From Rhynchopus euleeides (lineage: Eukaryota; Euglenozoa; Diplonemea; Diplonemida; Diplonemidae), in the NCBI GenBank assembly GCA_963210315.1, contig OY723272.1, positions 248,001 through 312,000 of the forward strand: a stretch of DNA of 64,000 nucleotides, read 5' to 3'. Both the position numbers and the translations under genes were made by a program. Shown here one piece after another: positions 22,901 through 34,314 of the stretch; the stretch's first letter is position 1, and each line of letters begins with the position of its first letter. The notes below the pieces were generated by a model. The model searched no databases and was not told the DNA's origin. It saw nothing but the letters and a program-made list of their open reading frames with translations.

Positions 22901-25900
22901 CCTAGATTCTGGGGGGGTGAAACGGCGGAAAAATTTTTGGGGTGTTTTTGGGTGAAAAACCGGGCAACCTGGGCCCTTTGGGACCACATAGGCCAGGAAA
23001 GGCCAAAATTTTCGATTTTTTTCGGAAATTTTTCGGTTTTTCAGAGTGTGGCAGTCCGCAGATACAGATTTTCGGGTCGGAAAAAAAATTTTTTTTTCGA
23101 CCCAAAAAAATCGGATTTTTTCGGGGAGGGTCTCCGGTGGCCCCCCCTGGATTTCCTGATTTTTCCCGATTTTTCCTGATTTTCGGATTTTGCTCGAAAT
23201 TTGCCCTTGTGTCAACCAGTGGCAAAATTTTCGGAAAATCGGGAAAAATCAGGAAAATCCGGAGAACCGGACACCCTCCTAGATTCTGGGGGGGTGAAAC
23301 GGCGGAAAAATTTTTGGGGTGTTTTTGGGTGAAAAACCGGGCAACCTGGGCCCTTTGGGACCACATAGGCCAGGAAAGGCCAAAATTTTCGATTTTTTTC
23401 GGAAATTTTTCGGTTTTTCAGAGTGTGGCAGTCCGCAGATACAGATTTTCGGGTCGGAAAAAAAATTTTTTTTTCGACCCAAAAAAATCGGATTTTTTCG
23501 GGGAGGGTCTCCGGTGGCCCCCCCTGGATTTCCTGATTTTTCCCGATTTTTCCTGATTTTCGGATTTTGCTCGAAATTTGCCCTTGTGTCAACCAGTGGC
23601 AAAATTTTCGGAAAATCGGGAAAAATCAGGAAAATCCGGAGAACCGGACACCCTCCTAGATTCTGGGGGGGTGAAACGGCGGAAAAAATTTTGGGGTGTT
23701 TTTGGGTGAAAAACCGGGCAACCTGGGCCCTTTGGGACCACATAGGCCAGGAAAGGCCAAAATTTTCGATTTTTTTCGGAAATTTTTCGGTTTTTCAGAG
23801 TGTGGCAGTCCGCAGATACAGATTTTCGGGTCGGAAAAAAAATTTTTTTTTCGACCCAAAAAAATCGGATTTTTTCGGGGAGGGTCTCCGGTGGCCCCCC
23901 CTGGATTTCCTGATTTTTCCCGATTTTTCCTGATTTTCGGATTTTGCTCGAAATTTGCCCTTGTGTCAACCAGTGGCAAAATTTTCGGAAAATCGGGAAA
24001 AATCAGGAAAATCCGGAGAACCGGACACCCTCCTAGATTCTGGGGGGGTGAAACGGCGGAAAAATTTTTGGGGTGTTTTTGGGTGAAAAACCGGGCAACC
24101 TGGGCCCTTTGGGACCACATAGGCCAGGAAAGGCCAAAATTTTCGATTTTTTTCGGAAATTTTTCGGTTTTTCAGAGTGTGGCAGTCCGCAGATACAGAT
24201 TTTCGGGTCGGAAAAAAAATTTTTTTTTCGACCCAAAAAAATCGGATTTTTTCGGGGAGGGTCTCCGGTGGCCCCCCCTGGATTTCCTGATTTTTCCCGA
24301 TTTTTCCTGATTTTCGGATTTTGCTCGAAATTTGCCCTTGTGTCAACCAGTGGCAAAATTTTCGGAAAATCGGGAAAAATCAGGAAAATCCGGAGAACCG
24401 GACACCCTCCTAGATTCTGGGGGGGTGAAACGGCGGAAAAAATTTTGGGGTGTTTTTGGGTGAAAAACCGGGCAACCTGGGCCCTTTGGGACCACATAGG
24501 CCAGGAAAGGCCAAAATTTTCGATTTTTTTCGGAAATTTTTCGGTTTTTCAGAGTGTGGCAGTCCGCAGATACAGATTTTCGGGTCGGAAAAAAAATTTT
24601 TTTTTCGACCCAAAAAAATCGGATTTTTTCGGGGAGGGTCTCCGGTGGCCCCCCCTGGATTTCCTGATTTTTCCCGATTTTTCCTGATTTTCGGATTTTG
24701 CTCGAAATTTGCCCTTGTGTCAACCAGTGGCAAAATTTTCGGAAAATCGGGAAAAATCAGGAAAATCCGGAGAACCGGACACCCTCCTAGATTCTGGGGG
24801 GGTGAAACGGCGGAAAAATTTTTGGGGTGTTTTTGGGTGAAAAACCGGGCAACCTGGGCCCTTTGGGACCACATAGGCCAGGAAAGGCCAAAATTTTCGA
24901 TTTTTTTCGGAAATTTTTCGGTTTTTCAGAGTGTGGCAGTCCGCAGATACAGATTTTCGGGTCGGAAAAAAAATTTTTTTTTCGACCCAAAAAAATCGGA
25001 TTTTTTCGGGGAGGGTCTCCGGTGGCCCCCCCTGGATTTCCTGATTTTTCCCGATTTTTCCTGATTTTCGGATTTTGCTCGAAATTTGCCCTTGTGTCAA
25101 CCAGTGGCAAAATTTTCGGAAAATCGGGAAAAATCAGGAAAATCCGGAGAACCGGACACCCTCCTAGATTCTGGGGGGGTGAAACGGCGGAAAAATTTTT
25201 GGGGTGTTTTTGGGTGAAAAACCGGGCAACCTGGGCCCTTTGGGACCACATAGGCCAGGAAAGGCCAAAATTTTCGATTTTTTTCGGAAATTTTTCGGTT
25301 TTTCAGAGTGTGGCAGTCCGCAGATACAGATTTTCGGGTCGGAAAAAAAATTTTTTTTTCGACCCAAAAAAATCGGATTTTTTCGGGGAGGGTCTCCGGT
25401 GGCCCCCCCTGGATTTCCTGATTTTTCCCGATTTTTCCTGATTTTCGGATTTTGCTCGAAATTTGCCCTTGTGTCAACCAGTGGCAAAATTTTCGGAAAA
25501 TCGGGAAAAATCAGGAAAATCCGGAGAACCGGACACCCTCCTAGATTCTGGGGGGGTGAAACGGCGGAAAAAATTTTGGGGTGTTTTTGGGTGAAAAACC
25601 GGGCAACCTGGGCCCTTTGGGACCACATAGGCCAGGAAAGGCCAAAATTTTCGATTTTTTTCGGAAATTTTTCGGTTTTTCAGAGTGTGGCAGTCCGCAG
25701 ATACAGATTTTCGGGTCGGAAAAAAAATTTTTTTTTCGACCCAAAAAAATCGGATTTTTTCGGGGAGGGTCTCCGGTGGCCCCCCCTGGATTTCCTGATT
25801 TTTCCCGATTTTTCCTGATTTTCGGATTTTGCTCGAAATTTGCCCTTGTGTCAACCAGTGGCAAAATTTTCGGAAAATCGGGAAAAATCAGGAAAATCCG

Positions 25901-26672
25901 GAGAACCGGACACCCTCCTAGATTCTGGGGGGGTGAAACGGCGGAAAAATTTTTGGGGTGTTTTTGGGTGAAAAACCGGGCAACCTGGGCCCTTTGGGAC
26001 CACATAGGCCAGGAAAGGCCAAAATTTTCGATTTTTTTCGGAAATTTTTCGGTTTTTCAGAGTGTGGCAGTCCGCAGATACAGATTTTCGGGTCGGAAAA
26101 AAAATTTTTTTTTCGACCCAAAAAAATCGGATTTTTTCGGGGAGGGTCTCCGGTGGCCCCCCCTGGATTTCCTGATTTTTCCCGATTTTTCCTGATTTTC
26201 GGATTTTGCTCGAAATTTGCCCTTGTGTCAACCAGTGGCAAAATTTTCGGAAAATCGGGAAAAATCAGGAAAATCCGGAGAACCGGACACCCTCCTAGAT
26301 TCTGGGGGGGTGAAACGGCGGAAAAAATTTTGGGGTGTTTTTGGGTGAAAAACCGGGCAACCTGGGCCCTTTGGGACCACATAGGCCAGGAAAGGCCAAA
26401 ATTTTCGATTTTTTTCGGAAATTTTTCGGTTTTTCAGAGTGTGGCAGTCCGCAGATACAGATTTTCGGGTCGGAAAAAAAATTTTTTTTTCGACCCAAAA
26501 AAATCGGATTTTTTCGGGGAGGGTCTCCGGTGGCCCCCCCTGGATTTCCTGATTTTTCCCGATTTTTCCTGATTTTCGGATTTTGCTCGAAATTTGCCCT
26601 TGTGTCAACCAGTGGCAAAATTTTCGGAAAATCGGGAAAAATCAGGAAAATCCGGAGAACCGGACACCCTCC
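19907..26672. repeat. 377-base satellite, about 18 tandem copies
   Basis: Seventeen full units and one of 357 bases, starting at 19907 + 377n. Units look identical except for one site near the unit start, which is AAAAATTTTTGG or AAAAAATTTTGG. Each unit carries a long imperfect stem (GATTTTTCCCGATTTT pairing with AAAATCGGGAAAAATC) and several AAAATTTT-type palindromes. Long ORFs appear on both strands because the unit has few stops; 377 is not a multiple of three and the unit looks non-coding. The array separates transporter copies 1 and 2. Confidence 0.97.
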
Positions 26673-27177
26673 AAAGAGGCAGAAAATATGTCAAATCCAG
26701 CGGATTCTGGGCAAAGGATTGTTGAACGGGGACTTCACCCACCGGGAGGGGCGGCGGGGGCTGCATCAAGGCAATTTTTTTTGAAAGGTGTTCGGAACTG
26801 ACAGATTCGTGCGGATTTGCCCTGAGGATTACGAGCATCTTTCGAGAGGCAGGTCGCTACACTGCAGTCAAAAGGGGCCGACCCTAACCCGCAAGGAGGA
26901 GGTGACACAAGTCAGCAAAAGCGAAACGGGGGGGCGGAGCCACGCTGCAGCCAGGGTTTGAGAGATCCGCGGTCCGAGGAGGGGTGGGTATGGTCGCCTG
27001 GGGCCAAGGTGAAGATATTATACGAACACCAGCCATGGCTGAGGGGTTGGGAGGTGGGGGGGGGTAGTGAAATCGAATTTGAAGGGAGCACAGGAGGTGG
27101 GGGGGGGGGGGCTTCACAAAAACACAAGGGCATGCCCGCACACAGGGGGGCGGGGCAGAAGAAGCTCAACGCAAAAA
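26673..27177. other. Spacer between satellite and structured repeat
   Basis: About 500 bases with G-rich runs. No gene or conserved element seen. Confidence 0.5.
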
Positions 27178-27354
27178 AGAAAGTGTCACTTCAACTCTGC
27201 CGCTCTTCCTCTACTACTTGGTACTTCGTTTGATGCGTTGACGCTTCCACACACACATACAAACCCACTTGCCTGATGAAGGGGGTGGTGTGTAGAGCAC
27301 GTTTGGCAGAGCTGAATGACACTTTCCGCGCGAAGGTCGTGTGCGTAAAAAAAA
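27178..27354 (+). repeat. Structured A-tailed short repeat
   Basis: The closing stem pairs AAAGTGTCA (27180) with TGACACTTT (ending 27325), and CTCTGCC with GGCAGAG. It keeps GCGTTGACGCTTCCACACAC, CCTGATGAAGGG and GAGCACGTTTGG, then a short 3' hairpin-like segment and eight As. The stem sequence differs from the copies at 7493, 34142 and 46748 but still pairs. Confidence 0.75.
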
Positions 27355-27958
27355 TGGAAGGGGAAATGCTTTCGAAGCCAAGGGGAAGAGTAGGGGTGAA
27401 GAGAAAGGGTGGAGGAGATGCAGTGCCGGTGTGGCTGACGTCCAGCAGAGGGGAGGCACATGAAGCTCCACAAAAGATTGTTTCGGGAAGGCGCCACGGC
27501 AGGAGAAAGAACGGACAGATCCGGCGGGGCACACAGCGCACAATGCAAAGCAGGGTGCAATGGGAGCCGCACAGGAGAGCGTGCGTGGGTGGAGCGCGCC
27601 GTCTCAACCACTCAGTGGGCAGACAGCAGCCCAACAGGAGTGAAGCCGACGGTCGGGCTCCGGTCAAAGGAAATGTGGGGGAAGAGTGTCGGAGGTGCCG
27701 GGGGTGTGCCACGCAGTGGCAGCAGAGGAAGAGGCGGCAGGCGGCGTGGTGGAGGGGGGGGTGGGGTGTTTGGTTGTCGAGAGTGGATGGAAAAGCAGGT
27801 CGACCGGGACCTTCCTGCAGTGTTGGTCATTTTTGTAGACACCACACAAGATATCCTGGACAACGCACAATGGTGGAGGGGGGTCGGTGGGGAAACTGCA
27901 GCGGCCAGTGGGAGGGTGGCCTGGAAGGGGATCCGCAACAGGTGGGGTCGCAGGGCAG
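27355..27958. other. Gene-free spacer downstream of transporter copy 2
   Basis: G-rich purine-biased sequence; the ORFs on both strands are low-complexity. No defined terminator. Confidence 0.5.
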
Positions 27959-30900
27959 TTAGTGCTTCCCGTCCTTGAGTGACTGGAGGTAGGCTGCGCG
28001 CGGGTCGTCGGCACACGCGATGTCAGTGAGGCGTGTCTGCTCTGCGGTGGGGAGGGCGGTCAGGAACTTTTCGTAGAAGACGCCGCGGCTGGCGATGAGG
28101 TCACGCGGGGAGCCTGTCTCGACAAGGCGGCCCGCCTCCGCACCCGCAGGCTTGTCCAGCACGAACAGCCGGTCCGAGTCGATCACGGTCTGCAGGCGGT
28201 GGGCAATGGTGATGACGGTGTAGCCCTCAAACGACTCGCGGATCGTCTTCTGGATCAGCATGTCCGTCTGCATGTCGATGTTGGCCGTCGCCTCGTCGAT
28301 CAGCAGCACACGCGTGTTCCCCTTCAGCATGGCGCGTGCCAGGCACAGCAGCGCACGCTCGCCCACAGAGAAGTTCCCTGCCTTCTCCGCCACGGCCCCG
28401 GCCAGCCGCCCGTCGTGCGACTCGATGCGTGCACGCATGTTCACCTTCTCCAGTGCGGCCCACACCTGCTCGTCAGACCACACGTCACCGGGGTCCAGGT
28501 TGTAGCGCACAGTCCCGCGGAACAGCAGCGGGTCCTGCGGCACCATCGACAGCTGCCGCCGCAGGTGCCGCAGCGCCACCTCGCGGATGTTGCGCCCACC
28601 GACCGTGATCCCACCCGCGTCGATCTCCACCAGCCGGAACAGCGCAATCAGGGCTGTGCTCTTACCAACCCCTGTGTGCCCGACAAGCCCGATGCGCTCC
28701 CCTGCCTTCACCTCGAACGAAAGCCCGTCCACCACGAGCGGCAGACCAGGGCGGTACCGCAGCGCCACGTCCTTGAACGACACCGCAACGTCCTGTCCCG
28801 GCCACTCAGGCCCCGGCACATCCCCGTCCAGGTTCTCCTGTGGCACACCGTCCTTGCCGTCGCGTGTGTACTGGAACACACGCTCCACAGACGACATCGA
28901 CGCCTCGAACTCGGAGTAGATCTCCACAATGAAGCTGAGGAAGAAGGACAGCGTGACAGAATACGTGATACCGAGTGCTTGTGTGGATGCGTTTGTATTG
29001 TCATTCGTATGCACACGCGAGTACACACTCATCCCCACAAACGCCCCAACGATGAGCGACCCAATGATGGCAAGACGCACGGACAGGTACTGCGGCAGGT
29101 AGATGGAGCTGAACGACGTCAGTGCAGATGCATCCAGGTGCTTCCTGTTCATCCGGACGTTCGCGTGCTGCAGCCCGTACGCCGAAATCGTCTTGTGTCC
29201 GTTCAGCGTCTGGGTGAAGTGTGCCAGGATGGGCGACCTGTTCATCGAGTCCATGCGGCGTGCGTCGCGCTGTGCAGGCAGGTAGTGCCGCACCGTGTAC
29301 AGGTACACCACACCCAGCCCTGCCATGACGACCAGGACCAGCGGGTTAGAGTACACCTGCACCCCGATGCTGCCCACAATCATCGAGATGGCGAACAGCA
29401 TCCAGAACAGGTTCATCGGCACGTCGTTGTCGATCTGGAACATGTCGTCCGTGAAGCGGTTCAGGATGCGGCCTGTCGGTGTCGTGTCGAAGAAGGACAT
29501 GGGTGCGTCCAGCAGGTGACGCAGCATGCCGGCATGCAGACTGCGTGACGCACGCCGGAACCCTGTAAATGCGAACAGCGACGTCAGGCACCAGAATGCG
29601 ATCATCAGCAGCAGGATCACCCCGTACACAATCTTGTACAGCCTGTTGCGTGCGTCCTCCCCGAGAGACGAGCCGTACGGGATGTAGTCACGCGACCACC
29701 ACGACAGCCACATGTCTGACGCGTTGAGGCACAGCTGCGAGATCCCCAGCAGCACCACCAGCCCCAACCAGAAGGGCACCCCTCCGATGGCCTGTGCGTA
29801 GCTGGCGAACAGGCGCCACCCCATGCTGCCGATCACACGCTCCTCGTCGCGCATCAGCTTGTCCTCGTCCTGGGACTTGACGGCGGCCAGCTCCCCACGG
29901 TGCACCATCTTTGCCGCCTCCTCGAACGTGATCCCGCGAGAGCGCTGGAAGTACGCCGTCAGCAGGGCAGGGCCCCACGCGCTGCGCACCAGCAGCACGC
30001 CCTCGTCGCTGCGCTCCACGAAGTCCTCCACAAACCCCAGTGCCTGTGTGTACGACTGGATCACCGTCGTGCTGCCTGCGAGACGCGACGTCGTGTCTGC
30101 CTGGTCCGCAAGCACAGCCGTCACTGCCTGCGGCACCATGTCGTCGTCCCCATCCCCGTCCACATCCACACTCAGGTACAGCCGCTCCATCACGGCGTCC
30201 ATCCTGTGCAGCTCCGGCTTCGGCGAGCGTGAGGGGGACCGCGAACGGGGCTTCTCAGCCGCGGCTGTGTCCGCATCAGCCTCACTGCTGGGGGCCGCCT
30301 CGTCGCCCTTCTGTGCGCTGTTCCCGTCCTTCGTCAGGTGTGCGTGCTCCCCGCTGTGCACAAGCTCGTCGTACGTCCCAACAAACTTCAGGTCCCCAGC
30401 ACCGCCCTCGCCCTCGCCCAGCACGACCACCTCGTCCGCACGGTGCAGGTACTGCGACTGGTGCGTCGTCAGCACCACGGTCTTCCCGCGCAGCACCCCG
30501 CACACGCACTGGTCCATCACACGCCGCTGCGTCCCCGCGTCCAGCGCCGACAGAGGGTCGTCCAGCAGGTACACGTCTGCGTCAGAGTACACCGCACGTG
30601 CCAGCGACACGCGCTGCTTCTGCCCTCCCGACAGGTTGATCCCACGCTCCCCGATCTCCGTCGCGTCGCCGTTGGTGAACTGCGCCAGGTCGGACCGCAG
30701 CTGGCACACGTCCGTGCACGTGTCGTACCACAGCGACTGCTCCGGCCCTTCCACACCCCCCATCGTCACGTTGTGACGCACCGTGTCGTTCCGGAGCCAC
30801 GCATCCTGCTGTGCGTACGCCACACGCCCTCCCAGAGCCACCTGCCCGCCCTTCGTGTCGCAGAACCCGAGCAGTGCGTTGATCAAGGTCGTCTTCCCGC

Positions 30901-33067
30901 ACCCCGTCGACCCCACCACCATCGTCAGCTTCCCCTTCTTCAGCTCCAGAGGGCGGGACAGGTTCAGCAGCGTCTTCGGGAACACCCTGTACGGTGTGTC
31001 CTTCTCCGCCTCCTCCTTCCCCGCCTCCTTCTCCTTGTCTGCCCCCTCCTCCCCTTCTGTGCTGGAGTCGCCGTCTGCCCCGCCTGCAGCCGCGTCGTCG
31101 TCACCCGACACACCCTCGCTGTTGACGGCCGCCTGCCTTGCTGAGTGTGCCGGGCCTTTCTCCTTCGCCTTCTGCTCGGCCTCGTCCCTGTCGGCCTGCA
31201 CCACGGCAGCACCTGCCGCAGCAGCAAGCACAGCCGCCGCCAGCTGCGACAGCTCCAGGGGTGCAGGTGCCTTCTGCGTCACAGACTTGTCCCCCGTCGA
31301 CAGCGGCACAGGCACGTACGCCACAAATGCCGCACGCTGCGTGTCTGGGTCCAGCTGGATACTGACAGCACCGACATCAACAGTCCTGTCCACGTGGTCC
31401 ACCTGGTCGGGCGACTCCAGCAGACGACCGAGACGGAACCAGGACTCGCGCACCGTAATGTAGCTGTTGATCAACGATGGAATGGAGATGGCCGGCTGGC
31501 GCAGCAACTCGAAGTACATCTGCGATGTGAAGACGATCTCAGGCGTCAGTGTGTGCCCCGTCAGCACGTACACGATACAGAAGGTTGCATTGAGGATGGC
31601 GCTGCTCGAGACCATGATACCGATGGGCAGCGAGAACCAGTCCTGCTGGATCTTCAGCTGGTGCAGCTCCTCGTCACGGACAGAAGAAGCCTTCTCCATG
31701 AAGCGGTGCTCCCACACCATGTACTTCACGATGCGGATCCCGTCGAACAGCTCGTTGATGACCTTGATGCGCCTGTCCTTCATCTTGTTCATCCTCTCCA
31801 CAGGAGCTGTCATCTTAGCAATCGCGACAGCCAGCACGGGGATCATGATGGCCAGCGATCCAAGCGCGGAAAATACCGTCGCCCCTGCCAAGCGGTACAG
31901 CATGATGATGGCGACAACGACAATCGCGGGTGCTGCCCACATGTCGTGGATCGTCCAGAACAGCTCACGCACACGCTCCGAGTCCTTGTCGATGAGGTTG
32001 ACCTTGTTGCCCACGCTGAAGTCGGGGTGCGCTTCAGACATCTGCGAGACTGTCAGGCTCTTGTCGTAGATCACAGCACTCGTCACGTTGCGCACGTGCA
32101 TCCCCAGGCGCTGCAGCAGGAAGTGGTACCACGACATGAGGACGGACTGCAGGAGTTGCCCCACGACCATCAGGACCAGGTAGATGACACCTTCCGTGAC
32201 GGAGACGGAGACGTACTCCACAGGACCCGGTGTGTAGTTGGCAGGGAGGTCTGCTCCATACATGTACTCCTCGAAGCCTGTGCTGTTCGGGGAGGGTGTG
32301 GGGACGTCAGTGGCGACAGGGGTCAGCGCGAGGTACAGCGTCAGGCGGCGCACCACCTCAGGCTGCACGAAGTTTGCAGCTGTCGACACAAGGATGGCCA
32401 GCCCGCTGACGAGCAGCGGCCACCTGAATGCGGCCAGCGTGGCCCACCCGATGGAGGGTGCCTCCGGGCGCTTGCCGCCCCACGTGTAGGGGGTGCCGTC
32501 TGGCTGCATCACGAGGGGGCGGATCTCCTTCGGGCGCACGAAGCTGCCGTGCCCGGGGCGGCACGCGAACACCTGCTCCCCCATCCAGTACCCGTCGCCC
32601 GCCTCCTTCAGGTGCGATGGGTCCTCCCACTCCACGCCGCAGTGGTACACATACTTGTTGGGGCCGTACACCAGGCGCCCGACCCACTGCAGACGGCCCC
32701 GCCGCCCCTTTCTGTCCTCCACCGCAGCGCCTGCAGCAGCCAGCCCGTCCCACATGCGTGCCCGCTCCAGCTGTGCATCCACCTGCTTCTTGAACAGCAC
32801 GTAGTTGTGGTCCGTCCGGTCCACCTCCGACATCGCCCCCAGGTCCTCCACCTGCAGCGCCTCCCCCTCCTGCTTCGACTTCCGGTACGCCAGGTCGACG
32901 ATCCGCCCCACCCACAGGAAGAAGACGCGCGACACGAACCCCGCCTGCTCCTCTGCAGACTTCTCCCGCGGCTTGCCATCCCCTTCCCCACCAGAGATGT
33001 CCACACGCGTCTCCTGCAGCCCCGGCGCCTCCGGGTCTGGCAGCCGCGTGTACTTCACAGACGACAT
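27959..33067 (-). CDS. ABCC-type full ABC transporter with embedded CAP-Gly-like domain, copy 2
   Basis: A 1,702-residue intronless ORF with the same plan as copy 1: N-terminal stretch, CAP-Gly-like domain (121-185, identical to copy 1), TMD1, NBD1 (GSTGCGKT, LSGGQKQR, LLDDPLSALDA), linker, TMD2, NBD2 (GHTGVGKS, FSVGERALLCLARA, LLIDEATANID). The NBDs match copy 1 almost residue for residue, but TMD1 and TMD2 differ at many helix positions, for example around VIYLVLMVVGQLLQS and AIGGVPFWLGLVVLLGI. The insertion before Walker A is also different (EKGPAHSARQAAVNSEG). The likely role is export of a related but not identical set of substrates; location and substrate are unknown. The RS-rich linker lacks one RSRS present in copies 1 and 3. 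Confidence 0.95.
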   Translation of the reverse strand: MSSVKYTRLPDPEAPGLQETRVDISGGEGDGKPREKSAEEQAGFVSRVFFLWVGRIVDLAYRKSKQEGEALQVEDLGAMSEVDRTDHNYVLFKKQVDAQLERARMWDGLAAAGAAVEDRKGRRGRLQWVGRLVYGPNKYVYHCGVEWEDPSHLKEAGDGYWMGEQVFACRPGHGSFVRPKEIRPLVMQPDGTPYTWGGKRPEAPSIGWATLAAFRWPLLVSGLAILVSTAANFVQPEVVRRLTLYLALTPVATDVPTPSPNSTGFEEYMYGADLPANYTPGPVEYVSVSVTEGVIYLVLMVVGQLLQSVLMSWYHFLLQRLGMHVRNVTSAVIYDKSLTVSQMSEAHPDFSVGNKVNLIDKDSERVRELFWTIHDMWAAPAIVVVAIIMLYRLAGATVFSALGSLAIMIPVLAVAIAKMTAPVERMNKMKDRRIKVINELFDGIRIVKYMVWEHRFMEKASSVRDEELHQLKIQQDWFSLPIGIMVSSSAILNATFCIVYVLTGHTLTPEIVFTSQMYFELLRQPAISIPSLINSYITVRESWFRLGRLLESPDQVDHVDRTVDVGAVSIQLDPDTQRAAFVAYVPVPLSTGDKSVTQKAPAPLELSQLAAAVLAAAAGAAVVQADRDEAEQKAKEKGPAHSARQAAVNSEGVSGDDDAAAGGADGDSSTEGEEGADKEKEAGKEEAEKDTPYRVFPKTLLNLSRPLELKKGKLTMVVGSTGCGKTTLINALLGFCDTKGGQVALGGRVAYAQQDAWLRNDTVRHNVTMGGVEGPEQSLWYDTCTDVCQLRSDLAQFTNGDATEIGERGINLSGGQKQRVSLARAVYSDADVYLLDDPLSALDAGTQRRVMDQCVCGVLRGKTVVLTTHQSQYLHRADEVVVLGEGEGGAGDLKFVGTYDELVHSGEHAHLTKDGNSAQKGDEAAPSSEADADTAAAEKPRSRSPSRSPKPELHRMDAVMERLYLSVDVDGDGDDDMVPQAVTAVLADQADTTSRLAGSTTVIQSYTQALGFVEDFVERSDEGVLLVRSAWGPALLTAYFQRSRGITFEEAAKMVHRGELAAVKSQDEDKLMRDEERVIGSMGWRLFASYAQAIGGVPFWLGLVVLLGISQLCLNASDMWLSWWSRDYIPYGSSLGEDARNRLYKIVYGVILLLMIAFWCLTSLFAFTGFRRASRSLHAGMLRHLLDAPMSFFDTTPTGRILNRFTDDMFQIDNDVPMNLFWMLFAISMIVGSIGVQVYSNPLVLVVMAGLGVVYLYTVRHYLPAQRDARRMDSMNRSPILAHFTQTLNGHKTISAYGLQHANVRMNRKHLDASALTSFSSIYLPQYLSVRLAIIGSLIVGAFVGMSVYSRVHTNDNTNASTQALGITYSVTLSFFLSFIVEIYSEFEASMSSVERVFQYTRDGKDGVPQENLDGDVPGPEWPGQDVAVSFKDVALRYRPGLPLVVDGLSFEVKAGERIGLVGHTGVGKSTALIALFRLVEIDAGGITVGGRNIREVALRHLRRQLSMVPQDPLLFRGTVRYNLDPGDVWSDEQVWAALEKVNMRARIESHDGRLAGAVAEKAGNFSVGERALLCLARAMLKGNTRVLLIDEATANIDMQTDMLIQKTIRESFEGYTVITIAHRLQTVIDSDRLFVLDKPAGAEAGRLVETGSPRDLIASRGVFYEKFLTALPTAEQTRLTDIACADDPRAAYLQSLKDGKH

Positions 33068-33185
33068 CCTGCCGGCAGTCCCGTGCCTCTGCCTGCCCTG
33101 CCCTGCCCTCCCTCACGCAAGGTGTGCTGCTGCCGTGCTGCGGATCTGCAGGGCGGTGGGTGTGGCGTGTGGCATGTGGTGTAGT
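33068..33185 (-). promoter_or_regulatory. Conserved 5' leader of transporter copy 2
   Basis: Nearly identical to the 16009-16130 and 40877-40995 segments and lost beyond about 120 bases. Same GCAGGATGTC start context. Could be UTR, core promoter or the duplication edge. Confidence 0.5.
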
Positions 33186-34141
33186 GCGGTGACGCAAGGA
33201 CATGCAGTGAAAAGCAATGAGACAGAATCACCACCTCGCAGGACATCACAGAATAGGCGGAGGGATCGGTGGGTGGGGGGGGGGCTGTGGGGCGGGGACC
33301 AGGGCCTCCCTTCTTCCACCTCCATGACATTCTCGGTGTTTGCGTCCCACACAAACCACCCGTGCGACTCGAGCTGGCGAACCCCGAGCCTCAGCGCACA
33401 CACACGAGTCACACCATCGGATGCGGGGGGGGTGGGTGCGAGGAGGCGGGCCCGAACACCCTTCAGCCCACCTCCCCCTGCAGCAGCGTGGCTGTGGGGC
33501 AGGTAGTGCCTCGAGCAAGGTGGCCCTCCCCCCCAAGCCCCTCCCCACCTCCACCCCCGCATCAGGCACTTCAAGGGAATATGGCACGCAGGCCCACTTC
33601 TAAATGGGCAGAGGATGCGGAGCGAAACAGAAGGCGGCATTCGATGCGTGTCTGGCCCCGGGGCTGGCAAGAACGACACGCACGCGCCGCAGCAATAGGG
33701 TCTTGAATGATGTGAGATGGGGGGGGGTGGAGGTGGGGGTGGTCAAGTCAGGAAAACAATGCACGGCACAGGATTCTGTGGAATCAGAGTGTTCGAAGCA
33801 CACACAGCCTTGTGTTGTGTTGTGTATAATATGCAACCGTTCTCTCTGACTCAGGACGTGAGGTGTTGGTGTTTCTGGCCCAGCCTACCCACCATCGCGG
33901 TGAGGGAGGGTGCAGAGGGCTTCATTGGGGTGGTCCGGATGGGGTTTGATGGTGCGCACGTTGGAATGGAACATCCGGTTTTTGAAACATTCACTTCTTG
34001 ACAACGTGCTGCAGCCTGCGCAGCACAAACACCGCTGTAACTCCGTCGGAAGTGCAGAACTCCGAAAATTGGCCTTTTCAGAGGGTGCTGTTTGTAGGTC
34101 TGCCCGTGCCGGAAATAAATCCGAGGCAAACAAAATTGAGC
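33186..34141. other. Gene-free spacer
   Basis: No gene seen; contains G and C runs and weak ORFs without domains. Confidence 0.45.
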
Positions 34142-34314
34142 AAAAAATGTCACTCCAGTACAGCCGCTCTTTACTCGTATTTTGTTTGTGATGCGTTGAC
34201 GCTTCCACACACAAATGCCTCAACTCCTGTGATGGGGGAGGCTAGTGGTGTGCGGAGCACGTTTGGCTGTGGTGAAGTGACATTTTCTGCTCACAAGTGT
34301 GCGTAAAAAAAAAA
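34142..34314 (+). repeat. Structured A-tailed short repeat
   Basis: The closing stem pairs AAAATGTCAC (34144) with GTGACATTTT (ending 34286), and ACAGCC with GGCTGT. An inner hairpin pairs GCCTC with GAGGC. It keeps GCGTTGACGCTTCCACACAC and GAGCACGTTTGG, then CACAAGTGTG and ten As. Same family as the copies at 7493, 27178 and 46748. Confidence 0.75.

Noticed and set aside
19921..26784. Dozens of 126-, 154- and 204-residue ORFs on both strands
   Set aside because: They are shadows of the 377-base satellite: the unit lacks stops in some frames and the same proteins repeat every 377 bases. No independent coding signal.
31145..33184. 679-residue plus-strand ORF opposite transporter copy 2
   Set aside because: Shadow of the transporter's GC-rich codons; it shows no domain and recurs opposite all three copies.
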